DNA of 64,000 nt from Aspidiotus rigidus (taxonomy: Eukaryota > Arthropoda > Insecta > Hemiptera > Diaspididae). A program made the translations under genes and the position numbers. Below are positions 21,406 through 34,371 of this stretch, one piece after another; positions within the stretch are counted from its first letter, which is position 1, and each line of letters opens with the position of its first letter. The stretch is from contig JAVHKY010000025.1 in assembly GCA_035079385.1 (NCBI GenBank), forward strand, positions 13,676,501 through 13,740,500, in the 5' to 3' direction. The notes beneath the pieces were generated by a model. The model saw nothing but the letters and a program-made list of their open reading frames with translations. It had not been told where the DNA came from and ran no database searches.

Positions 21406-21837
21406 TTGAAATAAGGGAGACCTAGGGGAGTTAGCTTTTGCTGATAATTTAATATAGCGGCCACAGTTTCCGTGAGGGATCGGAAAGGCTCCTCCATTAG
21501 GAGAACTCCTACCGTAAGTGCTTGAGCATAATTATAAAGATAATGCGTGATCTCAATACCAATGACATTACTGTAATTGAATCGTAGATCCCGGAAGATG
21601 GCTTGATTGAACTGGTTTATGATTCATAGCGGGATTTCTCGTTTGGTCAATCTTAATACCTTCTTTCTCTCCTCCGTTTGTCAGTTGCTTTCATTTTAGT
21701 CCGGAAGATAGTTTATTAACTGAAAGCGCGCGTTGTTTTAATTTTTTCGACGGTTTGCATTGTTTAGTCTCCCTTTGGAGTATTATTATTTTCGCTATTA
21801 TTATGGATAACTGTAACGTAGAAGAACGTATTCGTTT
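21406..21837. other. Gap, no gene seen
   Basis: Probable further remnant of the preceding retroelement; nothing readable. Confidence 0.35.
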
Positions 21838-22195
21838 AATTTTCCCCCTTCCTATCATATATAGCTCGAGAGTAGAAATTTTTCCAAATTTTTAGCCGGA
21901 CAGCGCAAGGCAAATTTCTAAAAAACCTCCCATGGAACAAGTTCTCTGTTAAATATTTTGACTCTCGAACTATATTGTACTAGGCTCATAGTTGGTCTAG
22001 GCCTCCTTGAATTCTCGATACCAAATCCAATTTGACTCATAAAATAGGTTCCCAGCGTTCCTCGTTCAACTTCGTTAAGGAGCCGTCGTTTTTTTTTTCA
22101 GTTTCTTTCTTTATGTGATAGGAAGTAATTTTTTTCCAATTTCCAAGTCCCCCTCGTATCATATATAGCAGGGTGCTTGGGTGTATCCAGTATAA
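21838..22195. repeat. Copy of the CTCGAG foldback repeat family
   Basis: Contains TATCATATATAGCTCGAGAG, GCCGGACAGCGCAAGGCAAA, CATAGTTGGTCTAGGCCTCC and GCGTTCCTCGTTCAACTTCG in the same order and orientation as the right arm at 51531-51762. The TATCATATATAG word occurs again near 22160. Confidence 0.75.
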
Positions 22196-23484
22196 CCGAA
22201 AAGACAGCCCTTTGAGTAACTAGATATACGATGCTTCATATACTAATTGGCTTATCCTCTTCGATGAGCCAGATTATGCAAGATGTCAAATACTACAAAG
22301 GATTCATTGTACGTGTTCCAGTACTTTTTAATAATTTCACCTCCTCGATGGCAAAATACAAGTCAGTAAGTTACCTCTTGTTTTATCATAAAATCCTGTC
22401 ACTACTGGTACTACGGAAAGATGAGTGAACCTCACTCAACCTGTATCTTCATTCAATAATCATTCATTAAAACATTTTTTTTCCTTATATTTTTTTTTGT
22501 GATAGAAAAAATGTTTGAAACTTGTAGGTACATGAACCTATTTAAAATAAACGGATGCGTCTTTACTGTATTTCTTTTAGAAATTTTTCGGTTGTTTTTC
22601 AATACCTAGCTAATTTATAAACTCTCTAGGCGCGTTGTACACGGTCTAGGAAGTTTGTAAAATAGAAGAGTTGGATTTACAAACTGCCGGTCGACATATT
22701 ATACAATATTCTTACGGGCAACAATTATCAACTTGAATAGGTACTGAAGAAAATTTTCTGTAATGTGAAAAAGTATGTGGTGGGTGCGCTATGAATATAT
22801 TGCTATCTGTCTATCCCTCAAAATCATACAAAGTGCTTATTGTACTTGAGAAGTTCTTGATAAAATTAGAAAGCGTTTGATACTAGGTAATGACTCATTT
22901 TTCAACTGCTCATTTAGCACAGTCACATAATTGTCTTTTTTAAAAATAGGTGTGAACTACGTTTATATCAATCAACTTTCTATCAACATAGGAAATCTCA
23001 TTTACCTACTTACTGAGTAAATAAACTTTTGAAAGAGAAAAAAATGATAATGCAAATGAAGAATACTACTCAATTATAGGTTCATTTGATTTTATATTTG
23101 AAATTCTGTGAACTACAAGAGAAGTACACGCAAAATAAGTTTATACTATTATGTGAAATTGTGGTATGACAATCTATCAAAATGATAACGTTCTCTTCCA
23201 TCGGACTACTCGCGTTGCAGCCAATGTTCTTGTGGTACACATTGCTGACTGCATGGTCATCATTAAGTCGGTTGTCATAGGTCAAGGAAATCCTGAAAAG
23301 GTTGATTTCATGATTAAAAAATAAAGATAGTGACAATACGAGTAATAAACAATTTAAATAAAATACAAGAAATTTTTCACTTGTTGGGAGATATTACAAT
23401 TACAAAGAAATTGTCTGAAGAACAACACATAAAGACAACTGGGTGTAAATCCGAGGCCGACGGTATAATTGAAATAAGCAGTCT
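22196..23484. other. Gap, AT-rich, no gene seen
   Basis: No supported coding region. Part of the right end probably belongs to the retrotransposon whose integrase relic follows. Confidence 0.35.
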
Positions 23485-23802
23485 GAAATAGGGAATTATT
23501 GAGACTTCGCGCCGCCCCTAAAGACAATTCACGGACATCTTGTGCGGAGTTTGCTTCGGAAATCACCCTAAGGCTACCTGGGGATTTCATAAAAAATACG
23601 GAGGAGGGCAAGATAGTTGACTTTCATGAGTATGTCTAAAAATTTTGCCACGCCTTCCAAAATTTACACCCAGTTTTCCTCAACATCTGCAAAGGGAAGA
23701 AAAATATTTGTCCATTCAGATCTTAAGGATGTAACACATGTTTACGTAAGAGTAGGAAGAGTCCAACGCCCGCTTGAAACACCATACAAAGGACCATTTT
23801 GA
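23485..23802 (+). pseudogene. Gypsy-type LTR retrotransposon integrase C-terminus, frameshifted
   Basis: First frame: LLRLRAAPKDNSRTSCAEF and ITLRLPGDF, matching the conserved end of the Ty3/Gypsy integrase core (LRAAPK, AAEL, LRLPGD). After a stop near 23636 the second frame carries DLKDVTHVYVRVGRVQRPLE and then TPYKGPF, the typical HVFVR..L..PY.GP segment that precedes the chromodomain-like end. The break is a frameshift at about 23625-23640. The rest of pol is not seen, so this is an old fragment. Confidence 0.75.
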
Positions 23803-26800
23803 GTAGGTACTTGAACAATTTAGAAAAAAAAAATGGTTGGGAATAAAAATTGGAGATGAGGAAGAAGACATTTCAATAAAGAAAACGCATCTTCGTCATC
23901 ATGTGTATACCATAATCTCAGTTCTCCTGTAACAGCCACCCACATTTTGCAAGCCTATCTTCAGGTCCTCTCTGCCGGACCCATCAGATTTTACCATCAA
24001 TTTAAACAACTCTCGCCGATGACCTCAATCCATTCAAAACAACATCTCTCATCTAAACACAGGAAATTAGATCCAACGCATCTATATTTGATTCACCATC
24101 AAGCTTAAAACCCAAATACAGGCGAGAACTTGTAAAATTGAAAAAAAAAAAAAAAAAAAAAAAAAATGAAAAAGGCTTCGCTCGGACAGAAGTTACTGAA
24201 GAGAGTACATTTTACTTTTTGAGTACACTGTATTCTTGAGTTTCATCATACTTTTACGAATAAAATAATTAACTGCTGCCAGTACAATGATAAACAATCT
24301 GGAACAATTTAATATTGAAACAACGCAAGATCTAGTGTTTTTACCTATATTTAATTGAAATTTCAGGTATGGAAGGTGGAACTCCAATTAGAACTGCAGA
24401 CCAGATAAAATTATTTTCAATTTTGATGGAGAGGAAGCAGAATTTCCATACGGGGGAAAACAAAGTAAAGATGCACAATTGAGATACAGACAACATTAAT
24501 GCAAATAATGAAAAAATGAAAACAGTAATTGAATACACATAACTAGGGCAAATTTTTTCTTCTGAAAACTGAACGTAAAAAACCAGTTCACGTATATGGG
24601 AAAGAGTTAGATATTAACGTGATGAAACAATCAAATTACCATAAAACTTTCAAGATTGGTTGACTCCAAACTGAAAAAAATTCAATAACAAATTAATATT
24701 TAGCCTTCGAATGGCATTGCAAACAGCACAGCAGAAACGAAAAACCAATTCGAATTTTTCATCAAAATTTTATAAACTTTGTAGGTGCATCGATCTACAA
24801 ATAAACACCATCAAACAGACGAAATAAGACACAAAAAATCAATCCTTGAAAACTGGCAAGTGTGAGGAGTAAAATCGACCCGCAAGGTAGGGTATGAATT
24901 GAAAACCGATCCTCGTTATTATCCATTACTAAAAATTCTTCAAGGTAAGGGTTTCAAGAAAGTGACCTGTAAATGATGAGTGAACGCGATCAAGAGAAAC
25001 CGACTCCCCTTGGATGTTACTAAAAATATTCTCTTTGAACGAGATTTTAAGAGGAAGCCTAAATTCTTTTTTCTAGCAAAAATTCGTGAATAGTATAGAA
25101 TGACGCCCAAGTTTTGTAGATTAGGCTTGGGATCCAATAAAATTACCAAATACGTCACCCAATCACAGACTCAACTTTTCCATGAGAACGCCGATAAGTG
25201 GGAAAAAGAGAAATAATAATAAGTCAACAGTATCAGTAATAATATTTTGGAATTTCTCACTTTTCTCACTCGGACTTGTGATGGATTGTCTCTCATCCTC
25301 ACATTGATACCACAAACATGGGTCAATATATCGCCTTCTTCATTATCATGAAATTCGACCTGAAAGCTAGTGTCCGCTCTCGAACTCTTGGGTTTTTAGA
25401 TATTTTCTGTTTCGTAAGTTCTTTTTGTTTTTCACAGTTGCTCCAATTCTCCATATCGAGCAGATCGTTTGGCATATCTTCGTTCGATTTCTCAGGTGTA
25501 CAATCTTCCCTGATGAGTTTAAAATCCTATCAAATCGCAAACGGAATAGTGAAATAATCATATCCCTTTTGAAGCACTACGACAACAAACTCTATGAGTA
25601 GGGTTCGAGATGAAATTGAAGGCTTTCTCGTTGAAAGTTTCTTGTTTTCAAACTCACCTCGGATAAACGACTTTTTAATCAATGCATATTAGGTACATCT
25701 CTTGTCTCCAACTTTGTCATAAACGTGCTTGTCACTGTCTTCCTTGTTTTCCTCAAAGTGCACATCGATACCGTAGGTGTTGAGGTATGCATTTTCATCT
25801 TTAATTCAAGGATTACAATCAATACTTGATATCGAAGGCCAATTATTAATAACTTTTGTAGACTTACGAGCTATCTATATTTTGGACCATTTCTTGGACG
25901 TACATGTTTGTGTACCAAAACTAAAACATCAATCTCGCATAATTTTGTCAACTGTTTTGCATTTCTTGTACGCGTGCACTTAAATGGATTATACATCTGG
26001 TGTTCGCTTGATTGGTTGTTAAATCTAAACGACTGCAGGTATCACGCGAGTTGTTTCCTAAAAGTAATAGTATTGAATGATGAATGTTGATTCTTCGAAT
26101 CATTAAAATAACTTACTAATTATTACAAGGCGTGGACGTACATGCATCTATACCAGATGTGATGGGCTGTAGCTAATACGGCATCCGATTTCACATAAAT
26201 TTATCTAGTAATATGAAAGAACTTGGATACGAAATCCAAACGACTGCCGGATATCGGCAGTCGGTATCGAGCTGAAAGAAAATGGCGCCATTGTGAGAAT
26301 CAACAAGCTAATATTTTAATAATAAACAAAATTAGGAAGAAAAAGAAATGTTTGCAATGACATCGTGTTTCAAACAATTTCTATTTATATTATTTACTTT
26401 TTTTTTCTGTTCAATCATACTTGGCATACTGGTAGACCTTGCATTAAGTGGCACTTTCAAATTTACAACATTGGTGGCACTGGTACGTTCGTATCAGTAA
26501 ATCTTATAAAATGTATGACGTCATTGACCCGAAATGAACAGCGGATGTATTTATGCAATATTATCGGTGTCGTGGTTTGTGATTGTGACTCCGTGCAGAA
26601 GCAGAAGTGCAGAACCCGCACTGTACGAAAATGTAAGGAGTGCATAATTTTTCCAGTCACATTGTTAAGAGGAATCGTTGAACATTCAGCTTCGGTGTTT
26701 CGCTTGTTATTTGAAAATATGTGAGGAAGCCATTGCCGAGTCAGAGTGGGCTTTTCACGAGCTGTATATAAGTTTGGATACAAGTCGAATTTTCCTCAAA

Positions 26801-27178
26801 TGATTTACCGAATTAGTGCTTGAAGTTAAGACCACTCATCATTGTTAATCTTTTCGTAACTTGGAACTTTCGCTAGTTGGATACGCGTACACGGACTCAG
26901 AAAAAAGCTGCAGGCAGACGTTTGGTAACTTCTGTACTCATGATAGATGAAGCGTGATCGAGGACATTGACATCACAGACAGTAATTCAAGTGTGTTTGA
27001 TCAGCATAGTCATTTAATCTACTCTAGGATCGCAGAAATACTTCATCTTAGAAACCTCGAAAACATTGTTTTGTAATCTCATCCTACCGGCGTTGTTCTA
27101 CTCCTGTGAGTATGTTTTTCATGACTTTTCATTAATAACCGAAAGCGGCATTCAGTCAAATCGTGATTGAAATTGATT
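23803..27178. other. Intergenic region left of the peroxiredoxin gene
   Basis: No supported gene in 3.4 kb. An A run lies at 24139-24166, possibly a retrocopy tail. Short ORFs on both strands lack bias and motifs. A TGACGTCA palindrome occurs near 26517. The last few hundred bases should hold the promoter and leader of the next gene. Confidence 0.4.
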
Positions 27179-29348
27179 ATGGAGAAGGATAATCACGAAG
27201 TAATTAAAGAAGAGGAAGTATACGCGATCACGTCGACACCAAACGCTCCATACAACGAAATTACGAATCCAACTCGAAATAACGTAATACCAGCCGTGAA
27301 TTGTACTTTTAAATCAGAGTGGCAAAATTTTCCTGAATTCCAATTATGGCTCCGACCCATCGCCGAAGATAAAAGCAAAGCTTGGTGTCAAGCCTGCGAG
27401 AAAGTTTTCAAAGCAGATTTGAAATCGTTACGTGTACATGGTGTTGGTAGATCTCATGCACGTATGGTTCAAACAAAATTTCCGCAAGCGGCGACCACTT
27501 CCCCTCCACCAGCGGCCGTATATAATGTGATAACAGATCGAAAAGGCACCTATGGATTGGGAATATTGAGTAAGAGTGATAATAGTTCGACTGCCGGGAG
27601 CACTTTGTATGTAAATCCCACAAATCCGACCACAAATGTTTTGACCTGTGATCCGAAACAAGATAAAGATAATTATGTAATTGTCTCTATGCCGAAAGGT
27701 GAAATTGAGGAACAAGAAAATATTGAAGAATTGCAACAATTGCAGTTTGAACAGCCTATAGAAAAGAAACCGACGAGAGATCAAGTCGATCTTATAAAGA
27801 TCAAAATGCGTGGTAATAAACGCAATAATTTACCGATAACCAAAACTGCTAGTTCAAATAGCCGCGAATCATTTGCCGACGACCTTATAGAAACAGAAGG
27901 TAAGATCACAAACCGGAAATAATAACGTGTGAAAATGATCGTTGAAGAATGTTCGTTGTATCTTTCAGACTTGGACGACGTCCCTGATGACTATGACGAG
28001 GATGAAGATGATGACGATGATGATGATGACAGTATGTACGAATTTGAAAAAGGTAAAAATTCCTTACATCGTAAACGTGGATTGAAACGTAACGCATCCG
28101 GCTATGCGGCTGGCTCCTACCACAATTACGAAATTGCTTTAGGTAAAAAAGTGGTTCATGCATTATAGGAAGGTTGTATTGGTCTATTTTATTAACAAAA
28201 TATTTTTCCTACTTTCGCAGTCACTCAACCAGCTCCATTTTGGAAAGCTAAAGCTATCGTTAATGGTCATGTGTCTGAACTAAAACTGAGCGATTATATA
28301 GGACGATATTTGCTGCTCTTCTTTTACCCTCAAGATTTGTAAGTGTATAATTTTCTCAAGCCTTACTCCATGTCCATTATAATGCTCTTCGAGGTCAGTT
28401 AGCCCCGAATAGTTTCGCTTATGGACTATATTAACGCCATATTTTCGCAAGTGTTCGGAAATCTATTGTTATTACCGAATTCACGTGCGTCAATAGCAAC
28501 ATTTTCACAGTAATATATTTACATTGATCAGGCTGAAAGTTAGGGTATTTCAGAGAAAACGAAACCTTATTAGACCTTCCTACTTCCGCGGTTACAGCTG
28601 TCTTCGTATTTATGGATTATAGATATTGTCATTCGAATATTTGGAAGAAGGTTCTGTTATCGCATTTGAACTATCGAAACCTACTCGCTTTATCTCGTAG
28701 AAATACTTTCTTCAACTTGTAGAACTTGAAATGTGTTACGTGAGATAAACGTGCTCAAAGGGAAGACTCACACGTTTCCAAAGAGTAGACTTTGTTGAAA
28801 TCTCTTGATACTCGTATCATGTCATAATTTTGTTTTATTATCACCCTGTGTGTAATAGTATAATTATTTTCTTTCTAGTTCTAAACTGTGTTCGCAAGAA
28901 ATAATCGATCTGAGCAGTCGAATATCGGATTTTAGAAATATAAACACAGAAGTAGTCGCATGTTCTGTCGATTCTTATCTCACGCATCAGGTGTGGTCAA
29001 AAATGAGTCGACAAGATGGAGGCGTTGCTTATCCAAAAATACCTCTTTTGTCGGATTACACGCACGATATTGCTAAGAGCTACGGCTGTTATATACCGAG
29101 CGCTGGTCATAGTTTGAGGTGAGTATTCTATTTTATTCGAATTCTCTTTCCGAGGACGCAAGATTGTAATTTTGATGTGTTTCTGTTTTAGAGCTCACTA
29201 CATAATCGACACCAAAGGTATTCTAAGGCATACAACTATCAACGATATTCACGTAACAAGAAACGTTGGTGAGATATTGAAACTCGTTGAAGCATTTCAA
29301 AAGATAGACGAATCTGATAAACAAGTTTTAGAAACTGAAGAAACGTAA
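27179..29348 (+). CDS. Peroxiredoxin with N-terminal zinc finger and acidic linker
   Basis: Five exons with GT/AG borders and matching phase: 27179-27899, 27969-28142, 28221-28338, 28879-29118, 29192-29348; 469 residues. Residues 1-298 are an added N-terminal part: a C2H2/BED-like finger C70-x2-C73-x13-H87-x5-H93 preceded by [11 protein letters not shown], a polar linker, and an acidic run (D-rich, about 242-263). Residues 299-469 are a typical 2-Cys-type peroxiredoxin core: [29 protein letters not shown], the P335-x3-S339-x2-C342 active site (Ser for the usual Thr), and R418, so the peroxidatic triad is kept. The C-terminal resolving Cys (normally in VCP) is missing; the protein ends KQVLETEET. 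It would need another thiol for recycling. The finger and acidic run suggest nuclear rather than ER or cytosolic action (inference). Start chosen at the ATG, not the upstream TTG. Confidence 0.88.
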
Positions 29349-32300
29349 ACTTATCGTTCTCTCATATTCTCTTTCATTTTATTTATTTTTTTCGTCTTGA
29401 AAAATTACGAAATCGAATTTGGTTTGAAGTAAATTAGCGATTTTCGTATTTTAGTCATAAAACAATGATTTTATTCAATTCGTGTGCGAAATGTGGAAGT
29501 ATTTGTGTGATGTATCGATTCTGTATTAAATTAATTGTTCACTTCTTTATCAACGGAGTAATTTTTCTACGAGATAATCGTGATAATGGACTTTTTATAC
29601 ATTTTGTTGTAAATGCGACTTATAAAATCCCGTGGAACTCTTCTGGCGCAAATGAGAGAATTTTATCTAATTAACTCGAGATCAAAAAGGCATATATCGG
29701 ATGCATTTCAAAAAATAATTACTGAAGAGGGGGAAATAGAAAATTTTAGGGTTGAGCAGTATGAGATCATTTCTTATTAACCCAACATAATGAAAGGAGG
29801 TGTGAAATACTCCCCTACCTCGAGTCAGGAGAGGAAATTTACGTGATAAAACAATCGGAGGGATATTGATTAGTGAAGCGTTTAAAAAAATTAACAAATC
29901 AACTTCGGAAAAAGGAAGTGAAGTAAACTTTCGTTTCCTCTTCCCCACCTTCAAGGAGAATGAGTTCCATTTGTAAAGGATCAACAACCTTTGTATCTTA
30001 TTGTGGGAACAGTAAAATTTTGGAAGTATTTGTGTGTCAATTCTGAATTAAATTATCCAATTCATGTCATACGGGCTTCCTTTATTTTATACAGAACGTA
30101 TTGATTCGTTTGGTGTAAATAAGGATATCAAAGTTGCGTTTGGGTAACTCGGATGATACGGTGACAAGATTTGCGATGAGTACTTTTTGAAGCGAAATAA
30201 TTTAAAGAATTTTATTTCTGTCTATGATCCGCAGATTGCGTCTTGAATTCAGTTTAGCAGTTCAACAAAAAGTAGTTGCTTTCGTCTTCATCACAGAAAA
30301 ATATCTGCAAGTGAATTCTGTCATGAATTGAAAATTATGCGTTCTTGAACTGAACATCAAGTTCGCTAGCTCAAAATTTTTTGTTAATACAACATGGTTA
30401 CACGAAAATGTTCCCTTTCACAAGAATAGTAGGAACGCCTCATAGTTTCACAATTTTCCAATTTAGTAATCGATAATTCTGCTAGAATTATTTTTAATCA
30501 AAATATTTCTGAAGAAAGTTGATGCATTAACTACTTGAATATACTATTTATTATCTGATACAGTATTTTGTTTTTTTTTTCTAACAACAAAATGTCTGTT
30601 CTCTTTTCTCAACTTATCAACCACTAATTTTACCCTTCCGTATTACATCTCATACGTCATCGCAATATTCTGAGACAGTAATATAAATTTTGTTTTGATG
30701 AACGGAGTGGGTATTATTTCTATGCAAATTTATTCGATTTTTACCTAACAAAATGTAAAAATTGGATAAACCTAAAAATTGATATTCAAATAGCTGAATC
30801 CATTTCGTTTTACAGCCGTTCTACTGACTCAAAATAATATCTATCTCTTTTTTTTTAATGTAGGTACCTCAAAAAATCTGTTTTAGTTCAGAAAAAATTT
30901 CATTCATCGGTAGGGATTCACATCTCGATAAAAACTCACAAGATGAAATTTTTGTCAAAATAAGTCCAATTTTTATTTGAAACCTTAATTCTTCAATCTC
31001 AAAATGGTGATACGTTTCTTGAATTTCTTGAAAGTAAATAAATCCGTCTTCAACGGTTTTCGAAAGAGCGATAAATCAAATGCTTGGTTACCAATGTAAA
31101 TGTGCAAGTTAATAATATGAGATGTTTTCTTGATTACAATTTTATCACGAATTACGTTTTTGCTATCGTCTAAAGCACGTGAATGGAGTAGCATGTTTTA
31201 TAGATAAAGAGAAGGTTGAGGTGACCTGTGAATTCTTTCTACAAACCCATGACATGTGCCAATCTATTTTTCTCAGGAATTACTCGCCCTCTCGATAATA
31301 CCTAGGGATTCTTATGATCACAAATTTCGCTCACCAATTGGTTCGTATTCAAACTCTGCACCAATATTTTTCAAATCAATATCGCAGTCGCTCTAAAAAG
31401 TCGGTTTCAAGTACAGGGAAAGAACAATTACGAGAGAAAAAGAGTGTAGTAAATTGAAGAAAAAAAATATGATCGTTGTACTATCTGGCTAAATATTCTG
31501 AAGTCACGTTTCACCTAGGTTACACATCGTTTTAATGAGTGCCAATTTTTTCTTGCTTCGTTTCTGAGTACAGATTGACGCAGGAACGGAATCATATAAA
31601 GTATTCGCATAATTTTCAGTTCGTTAATTCTTTAAAATAAAAATTGAAGCTATAGATTGAGCGTAAAAGGATTGCGCAATGTTGACGTATCGCTGTTTCG
31701 AGTCTTCTTTCTGTTGAACATGAGAAATAAGACCAACGACTTTTACAAAATGAAATTTGGAAGTGACGCGGGGGATTCGAGTCAGGATATGGCATTGAAT
31801 TCCGATAAACATATTGGTGGCTCTGTTTTCCATTTTTTACCATAATTTATAATCGTATCCCTTCTCGGTTTCTTGAATTGACAGGGGCTCCTTCGACTTA
31901 CAATAGAATACCGATCAAGTACCTATGGAATTTGGCACCGTATCACTATCTGTATTAAAATTCACAAAAAAAGATTCTCGATACACCAGACGAATAGTTT
32001 CAAGTTTCGACTTAATTCTGATTTTCTATTTAAACGGTTGACCTAGGTTAGAAAGTAATTTGAGGTACATAATTCAATTACGACTAAAAAAATGTACACG
32101 AAAGGTAAACGTTTTCAACTTCCCCAATGACTGTTCAGTTGAAAACGTTCACCTTTTATGGAAGTATTTTTGTGAATTGTGATCAAATTACAACCGTTGA
32201 AAAGTATTGTTCTCTCTGTTGGTGTATTTATTCAACAATTAGGCAGATAAGATGTAGAACGCGCGAGAACTTAATGACGAAAGAAAAAAACAAAATTCCT

Positions 32301-32490
32301 CACATCGTTCAGAGAAAAATTGTATTCAACCAGCACTGATAAAGAGTATAACAGTAATGACAATTAAAAATAAATAAACAGGCTTCACAGAAGAAGCAGG
32401 AATGAGTAAGAACAAAAATATTGAGAAACAAGACAATAATGCGAAGCTGTCCAGTTCACAAGATTGTCTCAAGCTTTTCATGATTCGCAT
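29349..32490. other. Intergenic, no gene seen
   Basis: 3.1 kb of AT-rich sequence between convergent genes (peroxiredoxin + and transketolase -). It contains the 3' UTRs and one perfect-looking hairpin (32101-32156). Confidence 0.45.
32101..32156. repeat. Short 19-bp stem hairpin
   Basis: Arms AAAGGTAAACGTTTTCAAC (32101-32119) and GTTGAAAACGTTCACCTTT (32138-32156) pair with one mismatch around an 18-base loop. It lies 334 bp past the transketolase stop, so it may be in its 3' UTR. Could be a MITE relic or an RNA structure. Confidence 0.6.
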
Positions 32491-34371
32491 TTAAACCATA
32501 TTAACGACGTTTTTAACAATACTTTTCGCGCTAATACCGAACATGTCGAGGAGAACGTTAGGTGGGCCAGAACGGGGTAATTCGGTAACAGCCAATTTTT
32601 TCACAATTATGTTCGGTACTTCAGCAACAGCCGACAAGACCGCCTCACCTAGACCACCTTCGGCGTAATGATCTTCCACAGTCAAAATTTTTCCTCCGCA
32701 TTGTTCGGCATTCTGGATAATGGTCTGCTCGTCCAATGGTTTAATGGTAAATGGATCTAGCACGCGAGCGCGAATGTTATATTTACTCTGTAATTCATTT
32801 GCGGCCTCAAGAGCTTCGTGCAAGGTTACTCCGGCACCGATCAACAATATTTTATCGTCCCCGGAGCTTTTGAGAATTTTTGCACGACCGACGGCAAATT
32901 GCTCCTCATTAGGATACAGGATAGAGGTATTCGGGCGGGAGGTACGTATAAAACATATTCCTTTAATGTTGGCTGCCAATTCGACGGCACGTTCGGTGCT
33001 GACAGCGTCGGAGGGGTAGAACACATAGCTTCCGGGTATGGAGCGGAACATGGCTAGGTCCTCTAAAGCCATTTGACTGGGTCCGTCTTCGCCGATACTG
33101 ACACCGCAATGAGACCCAACGAATTTAACATTCGCCTGAGAAATAGCGCCCATACGAATGTGATCGAATGCGCGAGTGAAAAAGGCGGCAAATGTGGAAA
33201 CGAAAGGAATGGCTCTGCCTCGACATCCGGCTCCGATAGCAACGCCGACTAAATTCTGTTCGGCGATGAAACACTCGATGTAACGATCGGGAAACACTTT
33301 CTTTAGCTTGTCGGAAAACGTGGAATTTTTCGTGTCTCCGTCCAGACCAATGATCTTCGGGTTATTCGTAGCAACCTTGGCAAGGGCGACTCCGTACGCC
33401 AACCTTGTAGCAACTTTCTCTTCTTTCTTGTAGGAGGGTGGTGCACTGAGATGAATGGTGGCGCTTGAAGCGGCAGGCGGGAACGGCGCTTCGGGAGAGG
33501 GTCGCTGAATATTACTTGCTCCAGGATTTTTTATAAGCGTCTTCAAGTGCTGAATGACGGTTTCCGCATTACTGCCCAACGGTTTACCGTGCCATTCGAC
33601 TAGATCTTCGATATTCGGGAAGAATTTGCCTTTAAGCGTTTTTGCTATGATAGCGGTAGGTTTTCCTTTCGTGACGGACGCTTCAAAAAAAGCTTTACAT
33701 AATTCTTCAACATCGTGTCCATCAACAACGAGAACGTGGAAACCAAAACTTTCCACCCGTTTGCGATAGGTCTCCACATCGTGCTGCAAGGCTGTCGGTT
33801 CCGACTGACCCAATCTATTGATATCGAAAATAGCGACCAAATTATCTAATTTGTAATGCGAAGCAAAATTCAACGCTTCCCACACGGAGCCTTCGGCACT
33901 TTCTCCGTCGCCAAGAATGCAATAGGTGCGGTAAGAAGCTTTATCGTAGTATTTGCCAACGTAGGACATGCCGCAAGCTACAGATAATCCCTGCCCCAAG
34001 GATCCAGTACCTACATCGATAAAATTCAGTCTCGGCGTAGGATGTCCTTCCAAATCGCTGTCAACTTTACGCAAATTTTTCAGATCACTAACCGGAAAGA
34101 GACCGGCTTCGGCCCAGGCAGCGTACAAAATAGGTGCTGCGTGACCTTTAGACAAAATGAAACGGTCGTATGCAGCGTCTTTAGGATTTTTCAGATCGTA
34201 GCGCATTACGTGGAAAAACAGAACAGACATAACCTCAGCAATGGACGAGCATGATGTTGGATGGCCCGAATTCGAGGCATTGGTAGCGGTAATCGAGTCG
34301 ATTCTCAGCTTGTGAGCAATATCTCTCAGTTCTTGAATGACCTTCGCTTCTGGCTTGTGGTACTTTGTCAT
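32491..34371 (-). CDS. Tkt: Transketolase
   Basis: Single-exon 626-codon ORF, the usual length for animal transketolase (about 620). The enzyme moves two-carbon units between sugar phosphates in the non-oxidative pentose phosphate pathway in the cytosol, using thiamine diphosphate and a divalent metal. N-terminal thiamine-binding domain: SGHPTS with H37, LSKGHAAP with H77, [10 protein letters not shown], and the metal/thiamine motif GDGESAEG (from G154) ending at N185 in DINRLGQS. Pyrimidine domain: [12 protein letters not shown], the catalytic Glu in [34 protein letters not shown]-terminal domain: [19 protein letters not shown] and [14 protein letters not shown]. All expected catalytic residues are present. 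The start is the only reasonable ATG. It is head-to-head with Mff. Absence of introns could reflect retroposition, but the ORF is intact. Confidence 0.97.
   Translation of the reverse strand: MTKYHKPEAKVIQELRDIAHKLRIDSITATNASNSGHPTSCSSIAEVMSVLFFHVMRYDLKNPKDAAYDRFILSKGHAAPILYAAWAEAGLFPVSDLKNLRKVDSDLEGHPTPRLNFIDVGTGSLGQGLSVACGMSYVGKYYDKASYRTYCILGDGESAEGSVWEALNFASHYKLDNLVAIFDINRLGQSEPTALQHDVETYRKRVESFGFHVLVVDGHDVEELCKAFFEASVTKGKPTAIIAKTLKGKFFPNIEDLVEWHGKPLGSNAETVIQHLKTLIKNPGASNIQRPSPEAPFPPAASSATIHLSAPPSYKKEEKVATRLAYGVALAKVATNNPKIIGLDGDTKNSTFSDKLKKVFPDRYIECFIAEQNLVGVAIGAGCRGRAIPFVSTFAAFFTRAFDHIRMGAISQANVKFVGSHCGVSIGEDGPSQMALEDLAMFRSIPGSYVFYPSDAVSTERAVELAANIKGICFIRTSRPNTSILYPNEEQFAVGRAKILKSSGDDKILLIGAGVTLHEALEAANELQSKYNIRARVLDPFTIKPLDEQTIIQNAEQCGGKILTVEDHYAEGGLGEAVLSAVAEVPNIIVKKLAVTELPRSGPPNVLLDMFGISAKSIVKNVVNMV

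Noticed and set aside
26365..26783. Overlapping 119-codon (+) and 106-codon (-) ORFs with many cysteines
   Set aside because: No CxxC spacing of a known finger, no splice context, and both strands open, which suggests chance in low-GC sequence.
27929..28168. Separate 79-codon ORF with an aspartate run
   Set aside because: It is exon 2 of the peroxiredoxin gene read through its borders, not an independent gene.
32720..34254. Plus-strand ORFs opposite transketolase
   Set aside because: Antisense shadows of a well-conserved enzyme.
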